A DNA stretch of 64,000 nucleotides from Chryseobacterium flavum (GTDB lineage: Bacteria; Bacteroidota; Bacteroidia; Flavobacteriales; Weeksellaceae), in assembly GCF_003385595.1 (NCBI RefSeq), contig NZ_QNUE01000005.1, positions 124,001-188,000 on the forward strand, in the 5' to 3' direction. The position numbers and the translations under genes were made by a program. Under the pieces are notes generated by a model. That model was not told the origin of the DNA. It saw only the letters and a list, made by a program, of their open reading frames with translations, and did no database searches. Below are positions 1-8,659 of the stretch, one piece after another (within the stretch, counting starts at the first letter, position 1; each line of letters starts with the position of its first letter).

Positions 1-1
1 G

Positions 2-2530
2 GGCCGTCTTGGACAGGGAAGTAAGGAAACTTACGAATACATCCTTAAATATAAAGGAAAACTGAACAAGGATGAAGACTATGAAAACATCGCTATCAAA
101 GCAAACAGTGATGGTTCATTCTTAAGATTAAAAGATGTGGCACGAGTAGAATTCGGTTCGTATACCTATACTGCGACAAACAGAGTAGACGGAAAACCAG
201 TTGCCGGATTTGCCATCTTACAGACTGCAGGCTCCAACGCCAATGAAATCCTGACTGAAATTGAAGAGCAGGTGAAAGTAATGGAGACCACTCTTCCAAA
301 AGGAGTAAAACCCATCATCATGTATAACTCCAAAGACTTTTTGGATGCCTCTATCCATCAGGTTGTGGAAACTTTAGTGATTGCTTTCATTCTGGTATTT
401 ATTGTAGTATATATCTTCCTTCAGGATTTCAGGTCTACATTAATTCCGGCTATTGCAGTGCCTGTTGCGATCATCGGGACATTCTTCTTCCTTCAGCTGT
501 TTGGATTCAGTATCAACATGCTTACGCTGTTTGCATTGGTTCTGGCCATTGGTATTGTGGTGGATGACGCGATTGTGGTGGTGGAAGCCGTCCATTCTAA
601 AATGGAGCAAACGGGAATGCCGGTAGAACACGCTACTATGAACTCAATGAGTGAAATCTCAGGAGCTATTATTTCCATTACATTGGTAATGTGCGCCGTG
701 TTTATTCCGGTTGGTTTCATGCAGGGACCTGCGGGAGTTTTCTACAGACAGTTCGCCTTCACATTAGCAATTGCAATTTTAATTTCAGCAGTAAACGCAT
801 TGACATTAAGTCCGGCATTATGTGCAATGTTCTTAAATGATCCTCAGGGAGAACACGGTGAACATGGTCATAAAAAAGGGTTTGGAGCAAGATTTTTCAA
901 TGCTTTCAATGCCAGCTTCAACAGCATGACCAGAAAATATATCTACAGCCTTAAGTTTTTAATTAAAAATAAGTGGGTTGCAGTAGGCGGTCTTGTTGTT
1001 ATTACCGCAGCAAGTGTCTTCCTGATCAAGAAAGCACCATCCGGATTCATCCCTACCGAAGACCAGGGGTTCGTGTTATATGCGGTAAATACTCCTCCGG
1101 GAAGTTCACTGGAAAGAACCCATAGAGCTACAGCCCAGATCGACAAGATCATCAATAGTGAAAAGGCAACCAATCACCTTTGGGTAGCCGACGGGATGAA
1201 CTTCATCAGCAATGCCAACGCTTCTCCATATTCTGCAGGTTTCATTAAGCTTAAAGATTATGACAAGCGTGGTGAAATGAAAGATCCTGATCAGATTGCA
1301 GGAACTTTAACAGGAAAGGTAAGCCAGGTAAAAGATGCCAATGCATTCTTTTTCAACTTCCCTACTGTACAAGGTTTCGGTAACGTTTCCGGATTTGAAT
1401 TCATGCTTCAGGATAAAACAAACAGTTCTTTTGAACAATTGGGAACAACTACTCAACAGTTCATTGGAGAGCTGATGAAAAGACCTGAAATTGCTTTTGC
1501 CTTTACTACGTATGCTGCAGGAAATCCTCAATATACCATTGATGTGGATACTGATAAAGCCAACCAGCTGGGGGTTTCGGTAACAGAACTCATGCAGACG
1601 ATGCAGATTTATTTCGGTAGTAGCTTTGTATCGGATTTCAACAGATTCGGAAAATATTACCGGGTAATGGCTCAGGCAGATATTCCTTACCGTACGGATA
1701 TCAACTCGCTGGAAGGAATCTACGTTAAAAATAAATCAGGAGAAATGGTTCCTGCAAAAACTTTGGTTACGTTAAAAAGATCTTTCGGTCCTGAAACGGT
1801 AACAAGAAATAACCTTTTCAATGCAGTAACGATCAACGGGACGCCAAAACCTGGCTACAGTACCGGAGATGCCATCAAAGCTGTAGAAGAAGTTGCCCAG
1901 CAATCACTGCCCAGAGGCTATGGATATGAATGGACAGGAATTACCCGTGAAGAGATCAAAACAAGCGGACAGACCGCGTTCATCTTCTTCTTAAGCATCC
2001 TGTTTGTATATTTCTTACTTGCAGCCCAGTATGAAAGTTATATTCTTCCTTTTGCCATTATTCTTACAATTCCAACAGGGATCTTCGGGGTATTTGCCTT
2101 TACAGGACTGGCAGGAATTGATAATAACATTTACGTTCAGGTAGGATTGATCATGCTTGTCGGACTGTTAGCAAAGAATGCTATTCTGATTGTAGAGTTT
2201 GCCGTACAGAGAAGAAAAGCAGGAAAAACTTTAATTGAATCTGCACTTCAGGCATCAAGATTACGTTTAAGGCCGATCTTAATGACCTCTTTTGCCTTTA
2301 TCGTGGGAATGCTTCCATTGATATGGACACAGGGAGCATCTTCAAAAGGTAACCACTCCATCGGATACAGTACCGTAGGAGGAATGCTTACGGGAGTACT
2401 ATTCGGAATTTTTATCATTCCGGTAATGTATGTAATATTCCAGTATCTGCATGAAAAAATGCCAAGCAGAAAAAAGAAGAGACTTCAGAAAAAACAAATG
2501 GAGGAAGAACTTTTAGCTGCCAGTCACTAA
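2..2530 (+). CDS. RND multidrug efflux permease, HAE1/AcrB family (5' truncated by window edge)
   Basis: Inner-membrane proton-driven pump subunit of a tripartite RND exporter. The reading frame is open from base 2, so about 842 C-terminal residues are present and roughly 200 N-terminal residues lie outside the window. The first residues (GRLGQGSKETY) match the porter domain. A transmembrane helix with the proton-relay pair (VVDDAIVVVE, near base 560) corresponds to AcrB TM4, and LLAKNAILIVEF (near base 2170) carries the TM10 lysine. Two blocks of membrane helices separated by the second large periplasmic loop are visible. The outer-membrane channel gene follows after 171 bp; the periplasmic adaptor gene is presumably upstream of the window. 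Substrates cannot be deduced from sequence. Confidence 0.95.
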   Translation, partial: GRLGQGSKETYEYILKYKGKLNKDEDYENIAIKANSDGSFLRLKDVARVEFGSYTYTATNRVDGKPVAGFAILQTAGSNANEILTEIEEQVKVMETTLPKGVKPIIMYNSKDFLDASIHQVVETLVIAFILVFIVVYIFLQDFRSTLIPAIAVPVAIIGTFFFLQLFGFSINMLTLFALVLAIGIVVDDAIVVVEAVHSKMEQTGMPVEHATMNSMSEISGAIISITLVMCAVFIPVGFMQGPAGVFYRQFAFTLAIAILISAVNALTLSPALCAMFLNDPQGEHGEHGHKKGFGARFFNAFNASFNSMTRKYIYSLKFLIKNKWVAVGGLVVITAASVFLIKKAPSGFIPTEDQGFVLYAVNTPPGSSLERTHRATAQIDKIINSEKATNHLWVADGMNFISNANASPYSAGFIKLKDYDKRGEMKDPDQIAGTLTGKVSQVKDANAFFFNFPTVQGFGNVSGFEFMLQDKTNSSFEQLGTTTQQFIGELMKRPEIAFAFTTYAAGNPQYTIDVDTDKANQLGVSVTELMQTMQIYFGSSFVSDFNRFGKYYRVMAQADIPYRTDINSLEGIYVKNKSGEMVPAKTLVTLKRSFGPETVTRNNLFNAVTINGTPKPGYSTGDAIKAVEEVAQQSLPRGYGYEWTGITREEIKTSGQTAFIFFLSILFVYFLLAAQYESYILPFAIILTIPTGIFGVFAFTGLAGIDNNIYVQVGLIMLVGLLAKNAILIVEFAVQRRKAGKTLIESALQASRLRLRPILMTSFAFIVGMLPLIWTQGASSKGNHSIGYSTVGGMLTGVLFGIFIIPVMYVIFQYLHEKMPSRKKKRLQKKQMEEELLAASH

Positions 2531-2701
2531 TAAAAAATGAAATACAAAAACTTAGAGAAAATTTTAAGACTATAAAGGATTAACTATTCACCTGCCTGTT
2601 CTTAATGGTTTACAAAAGCTAACTATTTTCTCCTACTAAAGACAATTTTGCCTCAATAGAAACCTCTCTAAGTTTTGTATTCAATTAAAAGTTTAAAAAC
2701 T

Positions 2702-4114
2702 ATGAAACGAGTAAAAAATATTATTCTAACTTTTGCGCTGGCTATAGGCTCTGTATCGTGTGTGTCAAAACTGGCATACACGGAGCCTGAGCTGCCGCTT
2801 CCTGAAAAGTTTCAGTATACTGCAACTGCAGACACTGCCAGCATCGCCAACCTGGAGTGGAAACAGTTTTTCAGCGATCCCATTTTACAGGAACTGATTG
2901 AAAAAGGAATTAAAAATAATTATGATCTTCAGATTGCATTAAAACAGGTTGCCGCTTCACAGGAAAAACTGAAACAGGCAAAATATATGCAGTATCCCGA
3001 TGTTGGTTTCGGAGTAAGCGGGCAGATCTCAAAACCTTCCAAAAACAGCATGAACGGGCAAAGCTTAAATTTATTTTTAGGCTCAAGCCATGTTGAAGAC
3101 TATAATGCAGCCTTTAACCTTTCCTGGGAGGCTGACATCTGGGGAAAAATCAAAAACCAGCAGGAAGTTTCAAGAATGCAGTACCTTCAGACCTATGAAG
3201 GTTCAAAAGCAGTTCAGACCCAGGTAGTAGCTGCCATTGCACAGGGATATTATAATCTTCTGATGCTTGATAAACAACTCGCTATTGCAAAATCCAATCT
3301 GGAACTGACCAGCAATACCCTATTGATGACACAAAAAATGTGGGAAAGCGGAGACAACACTTCTCTGGGAGTACAGCAGGCAGCAGCACAGAAACAGGCA
3401 ACAGAACTTCTGATTGCCCAGCTGGAACAGAATATTGCCATTCAGGAAAATGCATTGAGCATTCTGGTAGGAGAACTGCCAAATAAAGTGAACCGAACAA
3501 TTGAAATGACAGATACTTCCTTACCTCAAAACATCACTGCCGGACTTCCTGCAGCAATGGTAAGCAGAAGACCGGACGTTCGTCAGCAGGAACTTGTTTT
3601 ACTTGAATCCAATGCTATAGTAGGAATTGCCCAGGCGAATATGTATCCGTCATTAAAGATTACAGCCAACGGAGGTGTGAACTCTTTCAAATTTGATAAC
3701 TGGTTTCAGATTCCTGCTTCGTTATTCGGATCTGTTTTGGGAGGAATTACCCAGCCTATTTTCCAGAAGAGACAATTAAAAACGGACCTGGAAGTAGCTA
3801 AAATTCAAAGGGAGAAAAATGTTCTTGCATTCCGCCAGGCTGTATTGAATGCAGTGGGTGAAGTTTCGGACGCTTTGGTTTCTAATGAGAATTTAAAAGT
3901 ACAGGAACAGAAAGCCACGGAACAGGCCACTACACTAAAGGACGGAATTAAAAGTGCACAACTTCTTTATAAAGGAGGTTCAGCCAATTACCTGGAAGTG
4001 ATCACCGCACAGGGAAACTCACTTCAGGCGGAACTGAATCTTGCTTCCATTAAAAGACAGAGATTAAGCAGCATTGTAGATCTATACAGAGCGCTGGGCG
4101 GCGGTTGGAAGTAG
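2702..4114 (+). CDS. RND efflux outer-membrane lipoprotein, OprM/NodT (TolC-like) family
   Basis: Outer-membrane channel of the tripartite pump whose permease is the gene before it. 470 aa, the usual length for this family. I start at the ATG at 2702, not the in-frame TTG nine codons earlier, because it gives a clean lipoprotein signal (MKRVKNIILTFALAIGSVSC, acylated Cys at 20). Two repeats of the efflux-protein domain follow: ELIEKGIKNNYDLQIALKQV near residue 75 and RRPDVRQQELVLLESNA near residue 290. The long amphipathic helices between them would form the periplasmic tunnel. It is transcribed with the permease and ends at a strong hairpin terminator. Confidence 0.93.
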   Translation: MKRVKNIILTFALAIGSVSCVSKLAYTEPELPLPEKFQYTATADTASIANLEWKQFFSDPILQELIEKGIKNNYDLQIALKQVAASQEKLKQAKYMQYPDVGFGVSGQISKPSKNSMNGQSLNLFLGSSHVEDYNAAFNLSWEADIWGKIKNQQEVSRMQYLQTYEGSKAVQTQVVAAIAQGYYNLLMLDKQLAIAKSNLELTSNTLLMTQKMWESGDNTSLGVQQAAAQKQATELLIAQLEQNIAIQENALSILVGELPNKVNRTIEMTDTSLPQNITAGLPAAMVSRRPDVRQQELVLLESNAIVGIAQANMYPSLKITANGGVNSFKFDNWFQIPASLFGSVLGGITQPIFQKRQLKTDLEVAKIQREKNVLAFRQAVLNAVGEVSDALVSNENLKVQEQKATEQATTLKDGIKSAQLLYKGGSANYLEVITAQGNSLQAELNLASIKRQRLSSIVDLYRALGGGWK

Positions 4115-4138
4115 TAAATTAAATTATATTGTTAAAAG

Positions 4139-4165
4139 TGCGGTTCTTTTCAGGACCGCATTTTT
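4139..4165 (+). terminator. Rho-independent terminator of the efflux operon
   Basis: An 8-bp stem with one G-U pair (TGCGGTTC / GGACCGCA, loop TTTTCA) followed directly by TTTTT. It lies 25 nt after the stop of the outer-membrane channel gene and between it and the converging miaA gene. Confidence 0.85.
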
Positions 4166-4206
4166 ACTATTCCCTTCAATTGTTACGTTAATTAAAAAGC
4201 AAGAGA

Positions 4207-5121
4207 TTATTTCTGACACTGCCCACCAATCCACTGAAGCAATTCTTCAAAATCTTTCTCAGAATATCCCAATTGCAAATAATGAATATCATCTGCTTTT
4301 CTGTACCATGTAAGCTGACGTTTAGCATATCTTCGGCTGTTCTTTTTAATTTCTGAAACAGCAAATTCAAGATCCCACTCCCCATCAAGATATTTGAACA
4401 GTTCTGTATAGCCAACTGTATTCAAAGCAGTCAGTCCTTTAAAATTTTCCAAGCCTTTCACCTCATCCAACAGGCCTTTATCCATCATGACATCTACTCT
4501 TCTGTTAATCCTGTCATAAAGTTCCTCTCTCGGAGCCTCTATTCCTATCCTGATGACATTAAAATCCCTGGTATCCTGTGAAACTGCAATCAACTCAGAA
4601 TATTTTCTGCCGGTTTGCCAGATAATATCAATGGCGCGCAAAAGTCTCCGGTGATTGTATATATCTACGATTCCAAAATATTCGGGGTCGAGATCTTTCA
4701 AAATTTCCTGAAGTTTTTCTATGCCTTCCTTCTCCATCATCTCATGCAGTCTTTCCTGATTTTCAGTACTTGCTTCGGGGAGATCATTCAATCCTTCTAT
4801 TACTGCTTTTTCATACATCATACTTCCTCCGACCAGAATTACAGTATCATGGTTTTTGAAAAGTTCATCAAGCTTTTGTAAAGCATCTTCTTCATATTGT
4901 CCGATAGAATAGTAATCTTCTACAGAAAGATTTCCTATAAAATGATGCTGAACTGCAGCCAGTTCTTCCTCTGAAGGTGCTGCGGTACCTATTTTCATTT
5001 CTTTGAAAAACTGTCTGGAATCACAGGAAACAATCTCTGTATTGAAATGTTGCGCCAGATCAATTGCCAATTTTGTCTTACCAATTCCGGTGGGACCTAC
5101 TACAGAAATCAAATTTTTCAT
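4207..5121 (-). CDS. miaA: tRNA dimethylallyltransferase
   Basis: Transfers a dimethylallyl group from DMAPP to N6 of A37 in tRNAs reading UNN codons. 304 aa, typical for the family. The P-loop GPTGIGKT is at residues 9-16 and the substrate-recognition DSRQ at 34-37. VGGSMMYEKAVIEGLNDLP corresponds to the conserved GGTGLY-type region, here with an S-M-M variant common in Bacteroidota, and HNRRL-type residues appear as YNHRRLLRAIDII. It stands alone, divergent from yicC with 93 bp between the starts, and converges on the efflux operon. Confidence 0.96.
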   Translation of the reverse strand: MKNLISVVGPTGIGKTKLAIDLAQHFNTEIVSCDSRQFFKEMKIGTAAPSEEELAAVQHHFIGNLSVEDYYSIGQYEEDALQKLDELFKNHDTVILVGGSMMYEKAVIEGLNDLPEASTENQERLHEMMEKEGIEKLQEILKDLDPEYFGIVDIYNHRRLLRAIDIIWQTGRKYSELIAVSQDTRDFNVIRIGIEAPREELYDRINRRVDVMMDKGLLDEVKGLENFKGLTALNTVGYTELFKYLDGEWDLEFAVSEIKKNSRRYAKRQLTWYRKADDIHYLQLGYSEKDFEELLQWIGGQCQK

Positions 5122-5189
5122 CAGTTCACGTTCATTATTTTATCGGTCAGATGCAACCTTACAGATTTCACAGTGCTAATTTAAATGTT

Positions 5190-5197
5190 TATCTTTG
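5190..5197 (+). promoter_or_regulatory. -7 promoter element for the yicC-gmk unit
   Basis: TATCTTTG is a perfect match to the Bacteroidota -7 consensus TAnnTTTG, 17 nt before the yicC start codon. I see no clear TTG -33 element at the usual distance. Confidence 0.5.
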
Positions 5198-5214
5198 TAG
5201 AACAATAAAAAACT

Positions 5215-6072
5215 ATGATTTTATCAATGACCGGCTTCGGCAGAGCTGAAGATGTTTTTGAAGGAAAAAAAATAACAATAGATATTAAATCATTGAACAG
5301 CAAGAGCTTTGATTTAAATATTAAAATTCCTTTACGCTATAAAGAAAAAGAATTTGAGATCAGAAAAATTCTTAATGATAGAATTATCCGTGGAAAAGTG
5401 GACTGTTATGTCAATTTAGAGAATCTTGAAGAGTCCAACGATGTAAAAATCAATAAAAATTTAATTGACTCTTACATCAATGAGCTTAAAAACATTGCAT
5501 CAGACGGACCTGATTTTGAATATCTTAAGATGGCAGTACGACTGCCGGATGCTATTACATCGAGACCTGATGAACTTACAGAAGGAGAATGGGAAGCACT
5601 TGCAAAAATTGTGAATACAGCTGTAGACCGATTTGAAGAGTTCAGAAAAACTGAAGGCGGCATTTTACATGAAGAACTTAACAGAAATATTGAGAATATT
5701 GATAAGTATCTGAGTGAGGTGATTCCGTTTGAAGAGGAAAGAATTGTGAGTGTAAAAGAACGTTATCAGAAATCACTGAAAGAATTTGAAAATGTTGATG
5801 AGACCCGCTTCTACCAGGAAATGGCTTATTTTACGGAAAAGCTTGATATCTCAGAAGAAAAGGTAAGACTGGCCCAACACCTGAAGTATTATAAAGAAGT
5901 AATGGATAATGAATCTTTCAATGGAAAAAAGCTTGGCTTTATCTCACAGGAAATCGGAAGGGAAATTAATACGTTAGGATCAAAAGCCAATCATGCAGAA
6001 ATTCAGAAATTGGTGGTCATGATGAAAGACGACCTGGAAAAAATTAAAGAACAAACGCTAAACGTATTATAA
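5215..6072 (+). CDS. yicC: YicC family endoribonuclease
   Basis: 285 aa. The N-terminus MILSMTGFGRAE is the family hallmark, and the C-terminal DUF1732 domain (SQEIGREINTLGSKAN near residue 250, then a helical tail ending EQTLNVL) is intact. E. coli YicC is an oligomeric endoribonuclease with a role in RNA turnover; that role here is by homology. It is followed 64 bp later by gmk, the same gene order seen in many bacteria. A -7 promoter element lies just upstream. The glutamate-rich helical middle section is normal for the family. Confidence 0.92.
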   Translation: MILSMTGFGRAEDVFEGKKITIDIKSLNSKSFDLNIKIPLRYKEKEFEIRKILNDRIIRGKVDCYVNLENLEESNDVKINKNLIDSYINELKNIASDGPDFEYLKMAVRLPDAITSRPDELTEGEWEALAKIVNTAVDRFEEFRKTEGGILHEELNRNIENIDKYLSEVIPFEEERIVSVKERYQKSLKEFENVDETRFYQEMAYFTEKLDISEEKVRLAQHLKYYKEVMDNESFNGKKLGFISQEIGREINTLGSKANHAEIQKLVVMMKDDLEKIKEQTLNVL

Positions 6073-6136
6073 TAGTTGACCGTTGAGAGTTAACAGTTGT
6101 TATAAACTGTAACTTTCAGCCAGCAATTACAACTCT

Positions 6137-6700
6137 ATGAATAAAGTAATTATATTTTCAGCACCATCAGGAAGCGGAAAAACTACATTGGTAAAACATT
6201 CCCTGGAAACATTTCCCGAATTGGAATTTTCAATCTCCTGTACAACAAGAGAACCGAGAGGTAATGAAGCTCATGCAGTAGATTATCATTTTTTAACACC
6301 GGACGAATTCAGACAAAAGATTGCTGAAGATGCTTTTGTAGAATATGAAGAAGTATATACCGATAAATATTACGGCACCTTAAAATCTGAAGTGGAAAAG
6401 ATCTGGAATCAGGGAAAAGTTGTTATTTTTGATGTGGATGTAAAAGGGGGTATTTCTTTAAAAAAATATTTTGGAGATAAGGCATTATCTATTTTTATAG
6501 AACCACCTTCAATAGAAGAACTGGAACGAAGATTGATTTCAAGGAATACAGATGATGCAGAAACCATTAAAACCCGTGTAGCAAAGGCCGAAGAAGAAAT
6601 GTCCTATGCAAACGAGTTTGACAGGATCGTAATCAATACCGATCTGGATGAAGCCAAAAAAGAGATAGAAAGTTTAATAAAAAGTTTTATCAGTAATTAA
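6137..6700 (+). CDS. gmk: Guanylate kinase
   Basis: Phosphorylates GMP to GDP with ATP in the cytosol. 187 aa, standard length. The P-loop SAPSGSGKTT is at residues 8-17. The GMP-binding segment SCTTREPRGNEAHAVDYHF is near 34-52, and YGTLKSEV follows near 78. The lid and CORE region RLISRNTDD is near residue 132. It follows yicC after 64 bp that contain short direct and inverted AGTTAAC-type repeats (6077-6111), without a recognisable terminator, so the two are probably co-transcribed. Confidence 0.96.
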   Translation: MNKVIIFSAPSGSGKTTLVKHSLETFPELEFSISCTTREPRGNEAHAVDYHFLTPDEFRQKIAEDAFVEYEEVYTDKYYGTLKSEVEKIWNQGKVVIFDVDVKGGISLKKYFGDKALSIFIEPPSIEELERRLISRNTDDAETIKTRVAKAEEEMSYANEFDRIVINTDLDEAKKEIESLIKSFISN

Positions 6701-6768
6701 TGGGTGGAAGAAAATACTCTCCAATCCTGCTTCTAAAATTCTGATAAATAAAAAACATTGAGGTTGAT

Positions 6769-7788
6769 ATGAGTACCGAAACATTAGAAAAAGCTAAATC
6801 TGCAATTCCCGTTAAAGGATTTCTGGATATAAAAGATATAGCAATTCCTCAAGGGGAAGAATTAGTGAAAGCTATTCTTAAACTTAAAGAAGAAAAGAAT
6901 GCTGTAATCCTTGCCCATTATTACCAGCCGGGAGAAATTCAGGACATCGCAGATTTCCTTGGAGATTCCTTACAGCTGGCCAGACAGGCAAAAGAAACAA
7001 ATGCTGATATGATTGTATTCTGCGGAGTACATTTTATGGCAGAAGCTGCAAAAATCCTCAATCCTACCAAAAAGGTGGTTCTTCCCGATACGATGGCCGG
7101 ATGTTCTCTGGCAGATGGATGCTCCGGAGAAGGATTGAGAAAAATGAGAGAGCAGCACCCTGATGCTTTAATAGCAACCTACATTAACTGTAATGCTGAA
7201 ACTAAAGCAGAAAGTGATATCATCGTTACAAGCTCCAATGCTGAAACAGTCATTGAAGCACTTCCAAAAGACAGACCTATCATCTTTGCTCCGGACAAGA
7301 ACCTGGGAAGATATTTATCTAAAAAAACGGGACGTGATATGATCCTTTGGGATGGAAGCTGTATAGTGCATGAGGCTTTTTCAATGGAAAGAATTGCCAA
7401 GCAACTGGCAGACAATCCGGATGCCAAACTGATTGCACACCCTGAAAGTGAAGAAGCTGTTTTGAAACTGGCTCACTTTATCGGTTCTACTTCCGCATTG
7501 CTTAACTATGTAGAAAAAGATGACTGCCAGAAATTCATCATCGCTACAGAAGAAGGTATTCTGCACGAAATGAAAAAACGTGCTCCTCACAAGGAATTGA
7601 TCCCTGCACTGGTTTTTGACGAAAGCTGTAACTGTTCAGAATGTTTCTACATGAAACGTAATACTATGGAAAAATTGTATTTGTGCATGAAGTATGAACT
7701 TCCTGAAATTCTTATTGATGAAGAGTTAAGATTAAAAGCATTGAAGCCAATTGAAGCCATGCTTGATCTCTCCAAAAGTATAAAATAA
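6769..7788 (+). CDS. nadA: Quinolinate synthase A
   Basis: Condenses iminoaspartate with dihydroxyacetone phosphate to quinolinate, the NAD precursor, using a [4Fe-4S] cluster. 339 aa. AVILAHYYQPGEIQDIADFLGDSL-type N-terminal signature is visible near residue 45. Cluster cysteines are seen in FCGVHFMAEAAK and ADGCSGEGL, and in the C-terminal CNCSECFYMKRNTMEKL near residue 290. nadB and nadC are not in the window. It lies 68 bp after gmk and ends at a hairpin terminator shared with the converging peptide genes. Confidence 0.95.
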   Translation: MSTETLEKAKSAIPVKGFLDIKDIAIPQGEELVKAILKLKEEKNAVILAHYYQPGEIQDIADFLGDSLQLARQAKETNADMIVFCGVHFMAEAAKILNPTKKVVLPDTMAGCSLADGCSGEGLRKMREQHPDALIATYINCNAETKAESDIIVTSSNAETVIEALPKDRPIIFAPDKNLGRYLSKKTGRDMILWDGSCIVHEAFSMERIAKQLADNPDAKLIAHPESEEAVLKLAHFIGSTSALLNYVEKDDCQKFIIATEEGILHEMKKRAPHKELIPALVFDESCNCSECFYMKRNTMEKLYLCMKYELPEILIDEELRLKALKPIEAMLDLSKSIK

Positions 7789-7793
7789 ATAAG

Positions 7794-7820
7794 AGCACTG
7801 TTTTTCACAGTGCTTTTTAT
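7794..7820. terminator. Terminator between nadA and the peptide gene cluster
   Basis: AGCACTGT and ACAGTGCT pair perfectly (8 bp) around the loop TTTTC, followed on the + strand by TTTTTATTG. On the - strand the stem is followed by a weaker T-rich run (CTTATTTATTTT), so it may also serve the three leftward peptide genes. Confidence 0.8.
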
Positions 7821-7842
7821 TGTTTTATTAAGAAAAATTAGT

Positions 7843-8049
7843 TTAGGATACTCCGCCGTCTACACATTCTATGCTTACCAGAACACACATCTTACAATAA
7901 TCAGGAAGTCCCTGATAGGCAGCACAGGAATACTGATATTCCGGGCCATCTCCAAAGGTAGCATTCTGTGGACATCCTGCGCATCCAGATGGGCCGGCTC
8001 CATTTATTATTTCAAGTTCTTTTCGGTTTAATTTCTTTAAATTTTTCAT
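7843..8049 (-). CDS. GG-leader-like Cys-rich peptide, RiPP/bacteriocin-like precursor 1
   Basis: 68 aa. The N-terminal 16 residues (MKNLKKLNRKELEIIN) look like the leader of Bacteroidota GG-type natural-product precursors, but the expected Gly-Gly reads Gly-Ala (INGAG). The C-terminal part has six cysteines (23, 26, 42, 52, 55, 61). It shares the pattern CP, SCA, Y, LP, CK, VLVS, EC, D with the third peptide of the cluster, so the two are paralogs. The sequence before the start codon (CGTTTTAATTTTAA on the + strand) is shared with the middle gene. No modifying enzyme, leader protease or exporter lies nearby. The function is unknown; the bacteriocin-like label is by resemblance only. Confidence 0.75.
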   Translation of the reverse strand: MKNLKKLNRKELEIINGAGPSGCAGCPQNATFGDGPEYQYSCAAYQGLPDYCKMCVLVSIECVDGGVS

Positions 8050-8100
8050 AGTCGTTTTAATTTTAATTGATTTAACATTGATTTAGTATTGGGCCAATAC

Positions 8101-8271
8101 TTACAGCATGGGTGCATAACAGGTTCCTCCCGGTTTCCGCCAGCATCCCCATTGTCCACCTCCGCGAAAACATACAAACTGTTCACCACCACAAGCTTCA
8201 ATCTGGATATCAGTGAATCCTCCGGTGATGCTTTTCTTTTGTTCACGTGATAATTTTTTAATTGTTTTCAT
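8101..8271 (-). CDS. GG-leader Cys-rich peptide, RiPP/bacteriocin-like precursor 2
   Basis: 56 aa, starting at the ATG complementary to 8269-8271 and ending with TAA at 8101-8103. The protein begins MKTIKKLSREQKKSITGG, a textbook double-glycine leader with the cut expected after residue 18. The remainder has four cysteines (27, 34, 43, 51) and is rich in Gly and Trp (FRGGGQWGCWRKPGG). It is unlike the other two peptides after the leader. It lies 51 bp from the first peptide gene and 53 bp from the third, so all three are probably one leftward transcript. A longer open frame on the same strand here (8046-8246) is a shadow. Confidence 0.72.
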   Translation of the reverse strand: MKTIKKLSREQKKSITGGFTDIQIEACGGEQFVCFRGGGQWGCWRKPGGTCYAPML

Positions 8272-8324
8272 ACGTTTTAATTTTAAGATTAGAAATAAGA
8301 TTATTATTGTTTATTGATTAAAAA

Positions 8325-8519
8325 TCAATACGGATCAGAACATTCAAAACTGACCAGTACTCTTCCTTTACAACATGGTGGTAAGGCGTGATAATCGGCA
8401 CATGACCTGGGTTCACCTGGTCCATATGGTCCCGCTGGACAATACTCAAAACAATCATTCACATCTCCTCCACTGATAGATTTTAGATTTTTGCGATTCA
8501 CTTTTTTTAAATTTTTCAT
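8325..8519 (-). CDS. GG-leader Cys-rich peptide, RiPP/bacteriocin-like precursor 3
   Basis: 64 aa from the ATG at 8519; an upstream in-frame start would add nine residues but lies inside the promoter region. The leader MKNLKKVNRKNLKSISGG ends in a canonical Gly-Gly. Cysteines are at 23, 27, 40, 49, 50 and 60. The core resembles peptide 1: C..CP, a Gly-Pro-rich stretch, SCADY, LPPCCK, VLVSFEC. It is the first gene of the leftward cluster, and a promoter with good -33 and -7 elements lies upstream. Peptides like this are common in Chryseobacterium and often annotated bacteriocin-like; the mature product and its activity are unknown. Confidence 0.75.
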   Translation of the reverse strand: MKNLKKVNRKNLKSISGGDVNDCFEYCPAGPYGPGEPRSCADYHALPPCCKGRVLVSFECSDPY

Positions 8520-8545
8520 GGTTACATTTATTACAGTTAGAATCA

Positions 8546-8573
8546 TAAATATAAGATTTTTAATTAATTACAA
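8546..8573 (-). promoter_or_regulatory. Promoter of the peptide cluster
   Basis: On the - strand, TTG (8571-8573), a 17-nt spacer and TATATTTA (8546-8553) fit the Bacteroidota promoter with one mismatch in the -7 box. It lies 26 nt before the start codon of the first peptide gene. Confidence 0.5.
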
Positions 8574-8619
8574 CAAATATATCTCTAAAAAAGGAAATAA
8601 ATTTTATAGTATTAAAAAG

Positions 8620-8649
8620 TTGGCCGTTTCAAAATAATTTGTACATTTG
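8620..8649 (+). promoter_or_regulatory. Promoter of the thr operon
   Basis: TTG at 8620-8622, a 19-nt spacer, and TACATTTG at 8642-8649: a perfect Bacteroidota promoter. Transcription would start near 8654, only about six bases before the leader peptide ATG at 8660. Confidence 0.85.
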
Positions 8650-8659
8650 TTCCGTTACA

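Noticed and set aside
6073-6136. Short AGTTAAC-like direct/inverted repeats between yicC and gmk
   Set aside because: Such low-complexity repeats are common in AT-rich intergenic DNA, and the stem is weak; I do not call a regulatory site.
8046-8246. 66-aa leftward frame between peptide genes 1 and 2
   Set aside because: It is in another frame of the real 56-aa GG-leader gene (8101-8271), has no leader, and overlaps it; the 56-aa frame has the double-glycine motif and spacing.
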